Shown here in pieces: positions 1 through 6,449 of a DNA stretch of 8,098 nucleotides (positions within the stretch are counted from its first letter, which is position 1; each line of letters opens with the position of its first letter). The DNA is from Thermoplasmatota archaeon. Lineage in GTDB: Archaea > Thermoplasmatota > Thermoplasmata > Thermoplasmatales > Thermoplasmataceae. The DNA lies in NCBI GenBank assembly GCA_023489425.1, contig JAMDCG010000044.1, positions 1-8,098 of the forward strand, in the 5' to 3' direction. Under the pieces are notes generated by a model. That model searched no databases. It was not told the DNA's origin and saw only the letters and a list, made by a program, of their open reading frames with translations. The position numbers and the translations under genes were made by a program.

Positions 1-332
1 TCCTTTCTATTGAGGATAGCAAGCAAGACATTGCAGGGTATCTCAGACTGAGACATATTAAGGACGACTCATTTCTTGATGAGACCAAAAATACAGGTAT
101 GATACGTGAACTTAGGGTAGTGGGAAATATTGTTCCCATTGGCACTCACGAGAATTCCAACTATCAGCACAAAGGTTTAGGGAAGTCTCTGGTTCAGGAA
201 GCCGAAAGAATAACCAGGGAAGAGTTCAATGAATCAAAAATTCTGGTTATAAGTGGAGTTGGTGTGAGGGAATATTTCATGAAACTTGGATATGAAAGAT
301 ATTCTTATTATATGGGAAAGAAGATAGCCTGA
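1..332 (+). CDS. elp3: Elp3 tRNA uridine-34 acetyltransferase, C-terminal end (5' truncated by window)
   Basis: This is the last ~109 codons of an open frame that enters from the left edge (first complete codon at 3) and stops with TGA at 330-332. The translation begins LSIEDSKQDIAGYLRLRH and contains RELRVVGNIVPIG, a GLGKSLVQEAE acetyl-CoA-binding stretch and the ending VISGVGVREYFMKLGYER. These are the hallmarks of the C-terminal GNAT domain of archaeal Elp3. The family is a radical-SAM plus acetyltransferase protein that starts the carboxymethyl-type modification of U34 in tRNA anticodons; the radical-SAM half lies outside the window. The internal ATG at 99 is not the start, because the conserved frame runs through it. 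The gene appears unrelated to the kdp operon, which begins 475 bp downstream with its own promoter. Confidence 0.92.
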   Translation, partial: LSIEDSKQDIAGYLRLRHIKDDSFLDETKNTGMIRELRVVGNIVPIGTHENSNYQHKGLGKSLVQEAERITREEFNESKILVISGVGVREYFMKLGYERYSYYMGKKIA

Positions 333-758
333 ACAAATTAAAATTTAAAGATGCAATTAAAATATTTGAATTTAAAAAACTGTTTGGTGTAGAGTCCCGG
401 GATAATTTAGATTTGCTCTAAAGGAGTAACTTCCTTAACTGAAGCTATGACTTTTAGAATTTTTGTCAAACATTATTGTATTTTCTTTTTCTGTAATAGG
501 TAGGTTAGAGGTTAGTTTATAAAGTGAATCCTTGAAGGCCCTATTCCTTATTTTTAAAATATTACCATTGAACATTTTTCTTTTTTCCATATGCACCAAC
601 GATTTGATTTGACCTAAACAGGGGTTTAAAAGATGGTTTTGATTTTTATCTCAACAATAAACAATGTTGATTATAAAATGTAAAACCTTTATAATATATA
701 TTGAAGCCCATAGTTAATATTCCCAAATTTTAAGTTGCAGTTTTTACAATTTAACTAC
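333..758. other. AT-rich intergenic region between elp3 and the kdp promoter
   Basis: No convincing gene is seen on either strand; open frames are under about 20 codons. It holds two pyrimidine runs that could terminate elp3 transcription (T-rich 481-490 and 574-587). It also holds a weak hairpin (AAGGA 421-425 with TCCTT 432-436), a TCAACA/TGTTGA inverted repeat (651-656 and 665-670) and an alternative TATA-like element (TTTATAATATATA, 688-700). That last element could drive a longer kdp leader or a small RNA. No tRNA or recognisable riboswitch was found. Confidence 0.5.
481..490 (+). terminator. Candidate oligo-T transcription stop after elp3
   Basis: The run TTTTCTTTTT lies about 150 nt past the elp3 stop codon. 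Archaeal RNA polymerase commonly terminates at oligo-T tracts without a hairpin. A second T-rich tract at 574-587 could serve as a backup. The call rests on composition alone. Confidence 0.3.
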
Positions 759-787
759 ATAAGTTTTTCTGAAAAACTTATTATAAG
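759..787 (+). promoter_or_regulatory. kdp promoter (BRE/TATA) overlapped by a perfect 23-bp palindrome
   Basis: The arms ATAAGTTTTTC (759-769) and GAAAAACTTAT (771-781) are exact reverse complements around a single T at 770. The right arm contains GAAAAA (771-776), which fits the archaeal BRE consensus RNWAAW. It runs into TTATTATAAG (778-787), a TATA-like box centred about 25 nt before the kdpF ATG at 808. That spacing predicts transcription starting at or near the ATG, giving a leaderless mRNA. A dyad over BRE/TATA is a typical position for a dimeric archaeal repressor, or an activator if it mainly contacts the upstream arm. The bound protein is unknown. Confidence 0.7.
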
Positions 788-807
788 CCCGTTAATTGAA
801 GATAGAA

Positions 808-906
808 ATGTACATAGAGACAGAGTGGTTGATTGTGCCTATTTTGGTCGTTGCGATTAGCTGTGCATATTTGCTCTATAGTATAATTCGAGCTGAGAAA
901 ATATGA
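808..906 (+). CDS. kdpF: KdpF, small membrane subunit of the K+-transporting ATPase
   Basis: This is a 32-codon frame. The product is a single membrane segment (about residues 8-27) preceded by a short acidic N-terminus (MYIETEW) and followed by RAEKI. The pattern YLLYSIIRAE matches the end of E. coli KdpF (YLVYALINAE), and the length is close to the ~29 residues usual for the family. In the bacterial complex KdpF lies against KdpA and KdpB and helps hold the complex together. The stop TGA (904-906) overlaps the kdpA start in ATGA at 903-906, the same coupling seen between kdpA and kdpB. The ATG lies about 25 nt downstream of a TATA-like box, so the message is probably leaderless. Position, overlap and sequence pattern together make this call solid despite the size. 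Confidence 0.87.
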   Translation: MYIETEWLIVPILVVAISCAYLLYSIIRAEKI

Positions 907-2672
907 GTACTGGCATTACAGCGACTGGAAATTTCTGGTCGGCATTTTTTGTTAATAATAGAATAGTTTCGGGTGTTATAATTATTGCCCTCTACCTCAT
1001 AATCATAAGCTTCTTTGGTTATATGATTGCACCATATATCAAGAAACTCTATACAGGAGAAAATACAAAACTGCGGAAGTATACTGATCCGATTATAGGT
1101 TTCATTGAAAAGGTAGCAGGTGTAGATAGAAACAAGACATATTCCTTTAAGGGTTACTTTATATCACTTATAATTTTTAATTTTGTTGCAGGAACTATTT
1201 CATTTCTTTTTTTAATTTTTCAGGGGTACTTTTTTAAAGCCCCTGGTCAGGATGTCATGTCCCCAAGTCTTACCTTTAATACGATTATAAGCTTTCTTAC
1301 GAATACAAATCTGCAGCATTACTCATCACCAACCACACTCACATATTTGGATTTAACTGTGGTTATAATTGGCCTGATGTTTCTTTCTGCAGGTACAGGA
1401 TTTGCAGCTTCAATGGCCTTCGTCAGGGGAATCATGAATGACGATAAAAAACTTGGAAATTTCTTTCATGACTTTTTAGTCGCCATATTTGATTTAATCC
1501 TACCACTCTCACTCCTTGCCACCGTATTACTAATAATAGTTGGAGTTCCAGACACCACCTATTCAAGCATCATAATCCACCCATTTTTCGGAAAGATGAC
1601 GGTGAATATACCGATTGGACCTGTAGCCTCTTTAGAAGGTGTTAAAAACATTGGAACAAACGGAGGAGGTTTTTACGGGGCCAATGCAGGGTATCCATTT
1701 GAAAATCCAGATTGGATCTCCAACCTAATTGAAGTTGTCTCATTTACGATCATCCCAATTGGCTCAATATTTGCTCTGGGTCAGGCACTTAATAATAGAA
1801 AATTTGGAAGAGTAATATATGGAGTTATAGTTGCATTGTTCATATTCAGTGCCTTACTGACTTTCTTTGGAGAAATATCAGGAATTCCAGCAATGGCCAA
1901 TCTCGGATTTAACTATGGAGGCAACTTCATAGGAAAGGAAACTGCCATTGGAATTTCCCAGAGTTCCATATTTTCGACAGGAGCTACGCTTACATCTACG
2001 GGTGCTGCTAATTCTGCTCTTATTGATTATACACCTGCTGGTATTCTGGGTATATTGTTTCCTCTTCTCCTCAACGATCCCCTTGGAGGAGTTGGGACGG
2101 GCATCTTGAATATTTTTTCGTACGTTATTTTTACAGTGTTCATAGTTTCCCTAATGGTAGGAAAACTTCCAGAAATTATGAGTCTCAAAGTTAGTGCGAA
2201 GGAAATGAAGTATTCAACTTACAGTCTTATCACCCATCCACTAATTATTATTGTACCATTGGGGATAGTACTGCTTTTGTCACCCATATTGATGAGTTCC
2301 TTTGTAAACACAAGACCGGATCAAATAACGCAGCTTCTTTATGAATTTGCCTCAGCTGCTTCAAATAATGGATCCGAGGTAGGTGGATTTGCTACCAATA
2401 CTGCATTTTTTAACATAATAGATGGTATAATTATGCTAATGGGGAGATTCCCAATTATGGCTTTTCAGCTTGTAATAGCTCAGTCCTTTGCATCTAAAAA
2501 ACCGAAAGTGCTGTATGGAAGGACGTTTGATATTGGGTCATTCTGGTTTGGTATGATGCTGTTTTTCACCATGTTGCTTTTAGGATTACTTTCTTTCTTC
2601 CCAATTCTTGCAGTTGGACCGCTATTGAGCTGGGGAAGAACGTTTTCCCTTATTATTAGAGGTGTTTTATGA
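903..2672 (+). CDS. kdpA: KdpA, potassium-channel-like subunit of the Kdp K+ pump
   Basis: This 589-residue polytopic membrane protein is slightly longer than E. coli KdpA (557). It belongs to the superfamily of K+ transporters with four pore loops. The loops are visible in order: TNTNLQHYSSP (133-143), GTNGGGFYGAN (251-261) followed by PFENP, TSTGAANSALIDYTPAG (364-380), and ASAASNNGSEVGG (483-495). The Asn and Gln residues of the first loop and the Gly-rich second loop match E. coli. The third loop differs: E. coli has SCGAVIAMHDS, while here STGAANSALIDY replaces both the Cys and the MHDS stretch. KdpA selects and binds K+ and passes it through an intramembrane tunnel to KdpB. The start at 903 overlaps the kdpF stop; the ribosome site before it is weak (GAG only). 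The gene ends in an ATGA overlap with kdpB. Confidence 0.97.
   Translation: MSTGITATGNFWSAFFVNNRIVSGVIIIALYLIIISFFGYMIAPYIKKLYTGENTKLRKYTDPIIGFIEKVAGVDRNKTYSFKGYFISLIIFNFVAGTISFLFLIFQGYFFKAPGQDVMSPSLTFNTIISFLTNTNLQHYSSPTTLTYLDLTVVIIGLMFLSAGTGFAASMAFVRGIMNDDKKLGNFFHDFLVAIFDLILPLSLLATVLLIIVGVPDTTYSSIIIHPFFGKMTVNIPIGPVASLEGVKNIGTNGGGFYGANAGYPFENPDWISNLIEVVSFTIIPIGSIFALGQALNNRKFGRVIYGVIVALFIFSALLTFFGEISGIPAMANLGFNYGGNFIGKETAIGISQSSIFSTGATLTSTGAANSALIDYTPAGILGILFPLLLNDPLGGVGTGILNIFSYVIFTVFIVSLMVGKLPEIMSLKVSAKEMKYSTYSLITHPLIIIVPLGIVLLLSPILMSSFVNTRPDQITQLLYEFASAASNNGSEVGGFATNTAFFNIIDGIIMLMGRFPIMAFQLVIAQSFASKKPKVLYGRTFDIGSFWFGMMLFFTMLLLGLLSFFPILAVGPLLSWGRTFSLIIRGVL
2659..2664 (+). promoter_or_regulatory. 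Shine-Dalgarno site of kdpB inside the kdpA 3' end
   Basis: GAGGTG stands 4 nt before the kdpB ATG at 2669 and can pair with the usual archaeal 16S 3' end (CACCTCC). Together with the ATGA stop/start overlap it supports re-initiation at 2669 as the true start. Confidence 0.6.
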
Positions 2673-4660
2673 ACAGTTACGCTGAAGCAGTTATAAATGC
2701 TCTTAAGGAATTTGATCCCCGGAAGCTATATAAGAATCCTGTGATGTTCATAACAGAAATGGCCCTCCTTTTTTCATTATATCTCATTGTCTTCCATCAG
2801 GCATATCACCTCGAAATGAGTGGGCTGTATGTACCTTTCTATATTTCAGTCGTTGTACTCTTATTTCTTACCATATTCTTTTCAACTCTTGGGGAAGCGC
2901 TTGCAGAGGGAAAGAGCAGAAATATAACGGCAACTCTTAAAAAAATGAAGAAAGAAACCACCGGAAGAATAATAGATGGCACAACGGAGAAAATTGTGGA
3001 TTCTTCTGAACTGAGGAAAGGCATGATTGTAGAGGTCAGGAAGAATGAAATGGTACCAACTGATGGTGAGATAGCCGAAGGCAGAGGATATTTCAATGAA
3101 TCCGCAATTACAGGTGAATCGAAGGCCGTATTCAAGGTAAATGGCGACAGTGTAACCGGTTCAACAACCTTTCTTGATGACAGTATTAAGATAAGAATTA
3201 CGGCAGACCCGGGAGAAACATTTCTGGACAAGATGATTGAAATGGTCGAAGGATCTGTTAGAAAGAAGACTCCAAACGAAATAGCACTTTCAATATTACT
3301 GGCTGGACTAACCCTGGTATTCATCGTTGTTACATCATCAATATTTCCCCTTGGGGATTTTCTATCAGATCATGTAAATCTGATCATTCTCGTAGTACTT
3401 CTGATCACACTGATTCCAACAACTATTGGTGCACTACTCCCTGCTTTGGGTGTGGCAGCCATTAATAAGGTCTCTCAGTTCAATATCATAGCCAAAAGTG
3501 GAAGAGCAGTAGAAAATGCTGGTGATATTGATACAATAATTCTCGATAAAACCGGTACTATTACAATGGGCGAACGTGACGCCTCCAAGATATATCCGAA
3601 TAAAGGAATATCAGAAGAAGAAATGGCAAAGATCTGCTATCAGAGCTCATATTTAGATGAAACGAGAGAGGGAATTTCCCTTGTAAAATATGTGTCAGAA
3701 CGTTATGGAGAACTTGAAAAGTACAGGATAAATAATGCTGAATTCGTTCCCTTCTCATCAGAAACGAAGTTCAGTGGAATAAGTTATGAGGGACATAAGC
3801 TGTACAAAGGTTCGCCCCATGCTATATGGGATATACTGGGACAAAAGGACAATTTCATAGATGCCATATGTGCCGAAATTTCAAGTAGAGGGGGGACAGC
3901 AATGGTACTTGTACTGGACAGCCAGGTAATTGGAGCAATAGAATTCAATGATATCATAAAGCCATGGATAAATGAGAGAATTAAAACCATGAAAACGATG
4001 AATATCAAAACCGTTATGTGTACTGGGGATAACGAACTTACTGCAGAGTACATATCAAGAGAGGCGGGACTCGATGAATTTGTTGCAAATAGTAAGCCTC
4101 AGGATAAATACATGAAGGTTGAAGCAGAAAAAAATCAGCAGAGAATGGTGGCCATGGTTGGAGATGGTACAAATGATGCTCCGGCACTTGCTCTGGCAGA
4201 TGTGGGACTTGCTATGAATAATGGAACACAGGCCGCAAAAGACGCTGCAAACATGATCGATCTGGATAATGATCCAACGAAATTGATGGATGTAATATTC
4301 TTAGGAAAGCAGATTCTCATAACGAGAGGTTCACTAACAACATTTAGTATTGCAAATGATATATCAAAATATTTTGTAATAATACCAGCAATTTTTTATG
4401 CTTTTCCGGTACTTTCATTCATAAACATACTTGGATTTACTGATCCTCTGCTTGCCATAACCTCTGCTTTAATTTTCAATACAATAATAATTCCACTTTT
4501 AATTCCACTGGCCATAAGAGGGGTAAGATTTAAGCCCTCAACTGTAGATGAGCTTTTAAAAAGAAATATCACAATTTACGGTTTCGGGGGAGTTGTCCTG
4601 CCGTTTATAGCCATCGGCCTGATCTATCATTTGCTTCTGGGGGTGGGTATTTTATGGTAA
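2669..4660 (+). CDS. kdpB: KdpB, P-type ATPase catalytic subunit of the Kdp K+ pump
   Basis: At 663 residues this is close to E. coli KdpB (682). All P-type landmarks are present. The actuator TGES is at 148-151, its Ser151 aligning with E. coli Ser162, the inhibitory phosphorylation site. The phosphorylation motif DKTGTITMG has the aspartyl-phosphate at D293. The nucleotide-binding domain shows PFSSETKFSG (361-370) and YKGSPHAI (379-386). The hinge GDGTNDAPALALADVGLAM spans 498-516. Transmembrane residues D564 and K567 in IANDISKYF match the E. coli Asp583/Lys586 pair that couples ATP hydrolysis to K+ movement. Membrane segments lie near 25-45, 55-75, 207-227, 237-262, 568-590, 595-617 and 636-658. 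Nothing suggests loss of function. The gene overlaps kdpA by 4 bp and kdpC by 7 bp, so the subunits are probably made by coupled translation. Confidence 0.98.
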   Translation: MNSYAEAVINALKEFDPRKLYKNPVMFITEMALLFSLYLIVFHQAYHLEMSGLYVPFYISVVVLLFLTIFFSTLGEALAEGKSRNITATLKKMKKETTGRIIDGTTEKIVDSSELRKGMIVEVRKNEMVPTDGEIAEGRGYFNESAITGESKAVFKVNGDSVTGSTTFLDDSIKIRITADPGETFLDKMIEMVEGSVRKKTPNEIALSILLAGLTLVFIVVTSSIFPLGDFLSDHVNLIILVVLLITLIPTTIGALLPALGVAAINKVSQFNIIAKSGRAVENAGDIDTIILDKTGTITMGERDASKIYPNKGISEEEMAKICYQSSYLDETREGISLVKYVSERYGELEKYRINNAEFVPFSSETKFSGISYEGHKLYKGSPHAIWDILGQKDNFIDAICAEISSRGGTAMVLVLDSQVIGAIEFNDIIKPWINERIKTMKTMNIKTVMCTGDNELTAEYISREAGLDEFVANSKPQDKYMKVEAEKNQQRMVAMVGDGTNDAPALALADVGLAMNNGTQAAKDAANMIDLDNDPTKLMDVIFLGKQILITRGSLTTFSIANDISKYFVIIPAIFYAFPVLSFINILGFTDPLLAITSALIFNTIIIPLLIPLAIRGVRFKPSTVDELLKRNITIYGFGGVVLPFIAIGLIYHLLLGVGILW

Positions 4661-5310
4661 ACTGGAAAGAAATATTGAGGATATTTAGAGGGTCTCTTGT
4701 AATTGCAGTGATTATATTTGTACTTCTCGGACTGGTGATCCCAACAGCCACTGCACTAATAACTGAAAAGGTTGATCCAGGAACCGGGAATGGTAATCAA
4801 ATAAAGATTAACGGAAAGGTTTTCGGCAGTTATTATCTTGCTCAGGCTTTTAACAGATCATACTTTTTCCAGCCCAGGCCTTCTGCCATAGACTTTAACC
4901 AATCATCCTCAGGTGCTCTCTGCTGCTCACCAAATACAAATGCATCTCTACTGCAGTTGGAGAAAAATTTACAGGAATTTGAGCAGATGAACAAGAACGT
5001 TTCAGTTTCTAAAATCCCAGGAGAAGTAATAATGGATTCTGATTCTGGGTTAGATCCTAATATCCCACTATCAGCTGCATTACTGGAAGAGCCGAGGGTT
5101 GCAAATTCAATTGTATCGTTTGCAAGTTCAGTAAATGTAACCCTGAAATTAAAACCTGTGAGCAGTTTCTTAAACAACACAATCAATTCAACTGAAAGAC
5201 AGAATTTCCCAATATTTGGTTCATATTATGTTAACATAATGTACATTGATGTACAGATCATAATATTCCTTATGAATAATAATGTCTTACAAAGCTCATC
5301 TCTTAATTAA
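4654..5310 (+). CDS. kdpC: KdpC, accessory subunit of the Kdp K+ pump
   Basis: At 218 residues this is longer than E. coli KdpC (190). A single N-terminal membrane segment (about 14-36) is followed by an external domain. Family marks include GSYYLAQAFN (59-67), FFQPRPSA (71-78), SGLDPNIPLSAA (131-142) with EPRVA (146-150), and the C-terminal GSYYVNIMYIDVQI (189-202), which matches the E. coli ending around VNIVELNLAL. KdpC caps KdpA on the outer face. The external part carries seven N-x-S/T sequons (N67, N82, N96, N115, N161, N174, N178) and a CC pair (90-91). The ATG at 4654 lies within the kdpB end, behind a G-rich GGGGGTGGG ribosome-site-like stretch (4639-4647). The last 15 bp are antisense to the 3' end of the convergent USP gene. 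The C-terminal tail beyond about residue 205 is polar (NNNVLQSSSLN) and poorly conserved. Confidence 0.94.
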   Translation: MVNWKEILRIFRGSLVIAVIIFVLLGLVIPTATALITEKVDPGTGNGNQIKINGKVFGSYYLAQAFNRSYFFQPRPSAIDFNQSSSGALCCSPNTNASLLQLEKNLQEFEQMNKNVSVSKIPGEVIMDSDSGLDPNIPLSAALLEEPRVANSIVSFASSVNVTLKLKPVSSFLNNTINSTERQNFPIFGSYYVNIMYIDVQIIIFLMNNNVLQSSSLN

Positions 5311-6105
5311 AACTGAATCTATTGGTGCATCCTTTATTATTTTTTTAATATCTGAATTTATTCTTACATTTGAATAACTATCAGGTCTTACGCCAAGTAC
5401 CACAAAATCTGAAGATGTGGAGTAAATCCTTTGAAGAACTGAATCTCTCAGATCGCTTCCGTATATGTCAGAAATTTCGTAATCAAGTTTAAGCTCCTTC
5501 CATACCTCCGCGTTCATCAGCGTTTTAAAACCATGAATTTTCTTTTTATCGAACGATCTCATATCACAGAGGTAAAATTTAGCGTTTAGAACCTTTGCCA
5601 TGATAGCAGCAAGGTATACTGATTTACGTGTATTGAGTCTCTCGCTCATTGGTACCAGAATTTTCCTGTATGGATATGTACTCCTTTTAATAGAAAGAGA
5701 TGCTGTTGTGTTCTTTGAATGCTTGATTAGATAATCTCCTATACCTCCAAATAGAGAAGTTGAGACCCCCGATCTTGATCTGGAACTGAACAGAACAAGA
5801 TCATAATTCTTCGAATTTGCTTCTCTAATTATACCTTCCCTAACATTTCTTGCGCTCTGGATCTTTGGAATAACCTTTAGTCCTTTTTGACTTGATTCCT
5901 TGTATGCCTGCATAACTACAGCAACCTTGTCACTCCATGTAACTTCCTTGGATTCGTCCTTTATTGTAAGTGCTGTTATTTCTGAACCAAAGACCTTTGC
6001 AAAGTCGCTGGCAAACTCAAAAGCTCTTCTAGAACTTTCCCCTTTTGCCATTGGCACAAGAATTCTATCAGCCTTTGCATAATAGGAGGAAACTAAATCC
6101 ATCAT
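5296..6105 (-). CDS. Tandem universal stress protein (two UspA-like domains), convergent with kdpC
   Basis: This 269-residue soluble protein is built of two USP folds. Domain 1 runs about 13-140, opening with RILVPMAKGESSRRAFEFA and closing with LVLFSSRSRSGVSTSLFGG...SLSIKR. Domain 2 runs about 147-269, opening with RKILVPMSERLNTRKSVYLA and closing with FVVLGVRPDSYSN...DSVLIKR. The usual nucleotide-binding signature G-x2-G-x9-G-(S/T) is degraded: in domain 1 the first glycines are Ser and the motif ends GG, and in domain 2 only the first Gly remains. ATP binding is therefore uncertain. USP proteins are cytosolic stress or signalling modules, and one is also built into the bacterial K+ sensor KdpD. 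Being next to kdpFABC suggests a K+-linked role, but the gene points the other way with its own promoter. The start is MM (6105/6102), with TATA-like boxes upstream. No gene symbol is justified. Confidence 0.88.
   Translation of the reverse strand: MMDLVSSYYAKADRILVPMAKGESSRRAFEFASDFAKVFGSEITALTIKDESKEVTWSDKVAVVMQAYKESSQKGLKVIPKIQSARNVREGIIREANSKNYDLVLFSSRSRSGVSTSLFGGIGDYLIKHSKNTTASLSIKRSTYPYRKILVPMSERLNTRKSVYLAAIMAKVLNAKFYLCDMRSFDKKKIHGFKTLMNAEVWKELKLDYEISDIYGSDLRDSVLQRIYSTSSDFVVLGVRPDSYSNVRINSDIKKIIKDAPIDSVLIKR
5333..5348 (+). terminator. Candidate oligo-T terminator of the kdp operon
   Basis: TTTATTATTTTTTTAA includes seven consecutive T (5340-5346) starting 30 nt after the kdpC stop. This is the kind of tract where archaeal polymerase stops. 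It lies inside the 3' coding part of the convergent USP gene, so the two transcripts would overlap by about 50 nt. Confidence 0.45.
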
Positions 6106-6108
6106 TGA

Positions 6109-6156
6109 TAATGTATTACATTAGCATAATAAATAGTTTTGTTTTGTATTTAAATA
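6109..6156 (-). promoter_or_regulatory. USP gene promoter with a 15-bp palindromic operator candidate
   Basis: Read on the minus strand there are two TATA-like elements, TATTTAAATA (6147-6156) and CTATTTATTAT (6126-6136). The nearer one is centred about 26 nt before the ATG, which would give a leaderless mRNA; the farther one would give a leader of about 20 nt. Between the nearer box and the start codon is the perfect dyad TAATGTA (6109-6115), T, TACATTA (6117-6123). A dyad at this place would let a bound protein block initiation. Confidence 0.5.
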
Positions 6157-6417
6157 GGAAATATTTATAATATCTGAATTAAAACGATGAATAAAGGATA
6201 TGGCAGAAAAAATTTTAGATTTATTACTGTTAAACAGTATCATGATAAGTGATAACAGTACTACTATTTTTACAATTGTTTTGGAAAAAATAAAAATGTG
6301 AAGCATTATTGTTAGAAAAGATTATGCATATTATTTTAACTTTCAGCCATCTTTACTGACAGGAGTATGAGTAAAGTAAGGGTTGAGAGATCATCTCCTT
6401 TGACAGGAATATCTCCA

Positions 6418-6430
6418 CACTTTAAAAGTG
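6418..6430 (+). promoter_or_regulatory. Promoter of the HisA-like gene, TATA-like box inside a 13-bp palindrome
   Basis: TTTAAAA (6421-6427) is centred 26 nt before the ATG at 6450, the spacing expected for a leaderless archaeal transcript. It sits within the perfect dyad CACTTT (6418-6423), A, AAAGTG (6425-6430). Part of this symmetry comes free with an AT-rich TATA box; the flanking CAC/GTG is the informative part. Confidence 0.42.
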
Positions 6431-6449
6431 AATACAACTGTTTCCTGAG

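Larger units (their letters stand above)
6106..6449. other. Intergenic region between the USP gene and the HisA-like gene
   Basis: No gene here is certain. The left part holds the USP promoter and an AT-rich dyad (ATATT 6161-6165, AATAT 6169-6173) that could act as a TATA box in either direction. A 33-codon plus-strand frame (6200-6301, MAEKILDLLL...) follows it at a plausible distance, but its product matches nothing I know. The right part holds an imperfect direct repeat (TGACAGGAGTAT 6357-6368, TGACAGGAATAT 6401-6412), a short palindrome (GAGATCATCTC 6387-6397) and a 28-codon frame (6367-6453) whose stop overlaps the next start. The promoter of the HisA-like gene closes the region. Confidence 0.45.

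Noticed and set aside
391..436. Stretch with CCCGGG and AAGGA/TCCTT considered as a tRNA or structured RNA
   Set aside because: No T-loop consensus, no acceptor-stem pairing and no anticodon arm could be drawn. The only hairpin has 5 bp.
759..781. The 23-bp palindrome considered as an intrinsic terminator hairpin
   Set aside because: The centre is one base, which cannot form a normal loop without opening pairs. It is almost all A/T, has no following T-run, and lies on a promoter instead of behind a gene.
2839..3324. Minus-strand frame of 161 codons inside kdpB
   Set aside because: It lies wholly antisense to highly conserved KdpB coding sequence, and its Ser/Ile/Val-rich product resembles no protein family.
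4842..5186. Minus-strand frame of 114 codons opposite kdpC
   Set aside because: It is antisense to the conserved RPSA and SGLDP coding segments of kdpC; no start signal or known motif is seen.
6121..6306. Minus-strand frame of 61 codons just upstream of the USP gene
   Set aside because: It runs through the USP promoter elements, its Ile/Leu/Phe/Asn-rich product is what AT-rich noncoding DNA gives, and it has no ribosome site.
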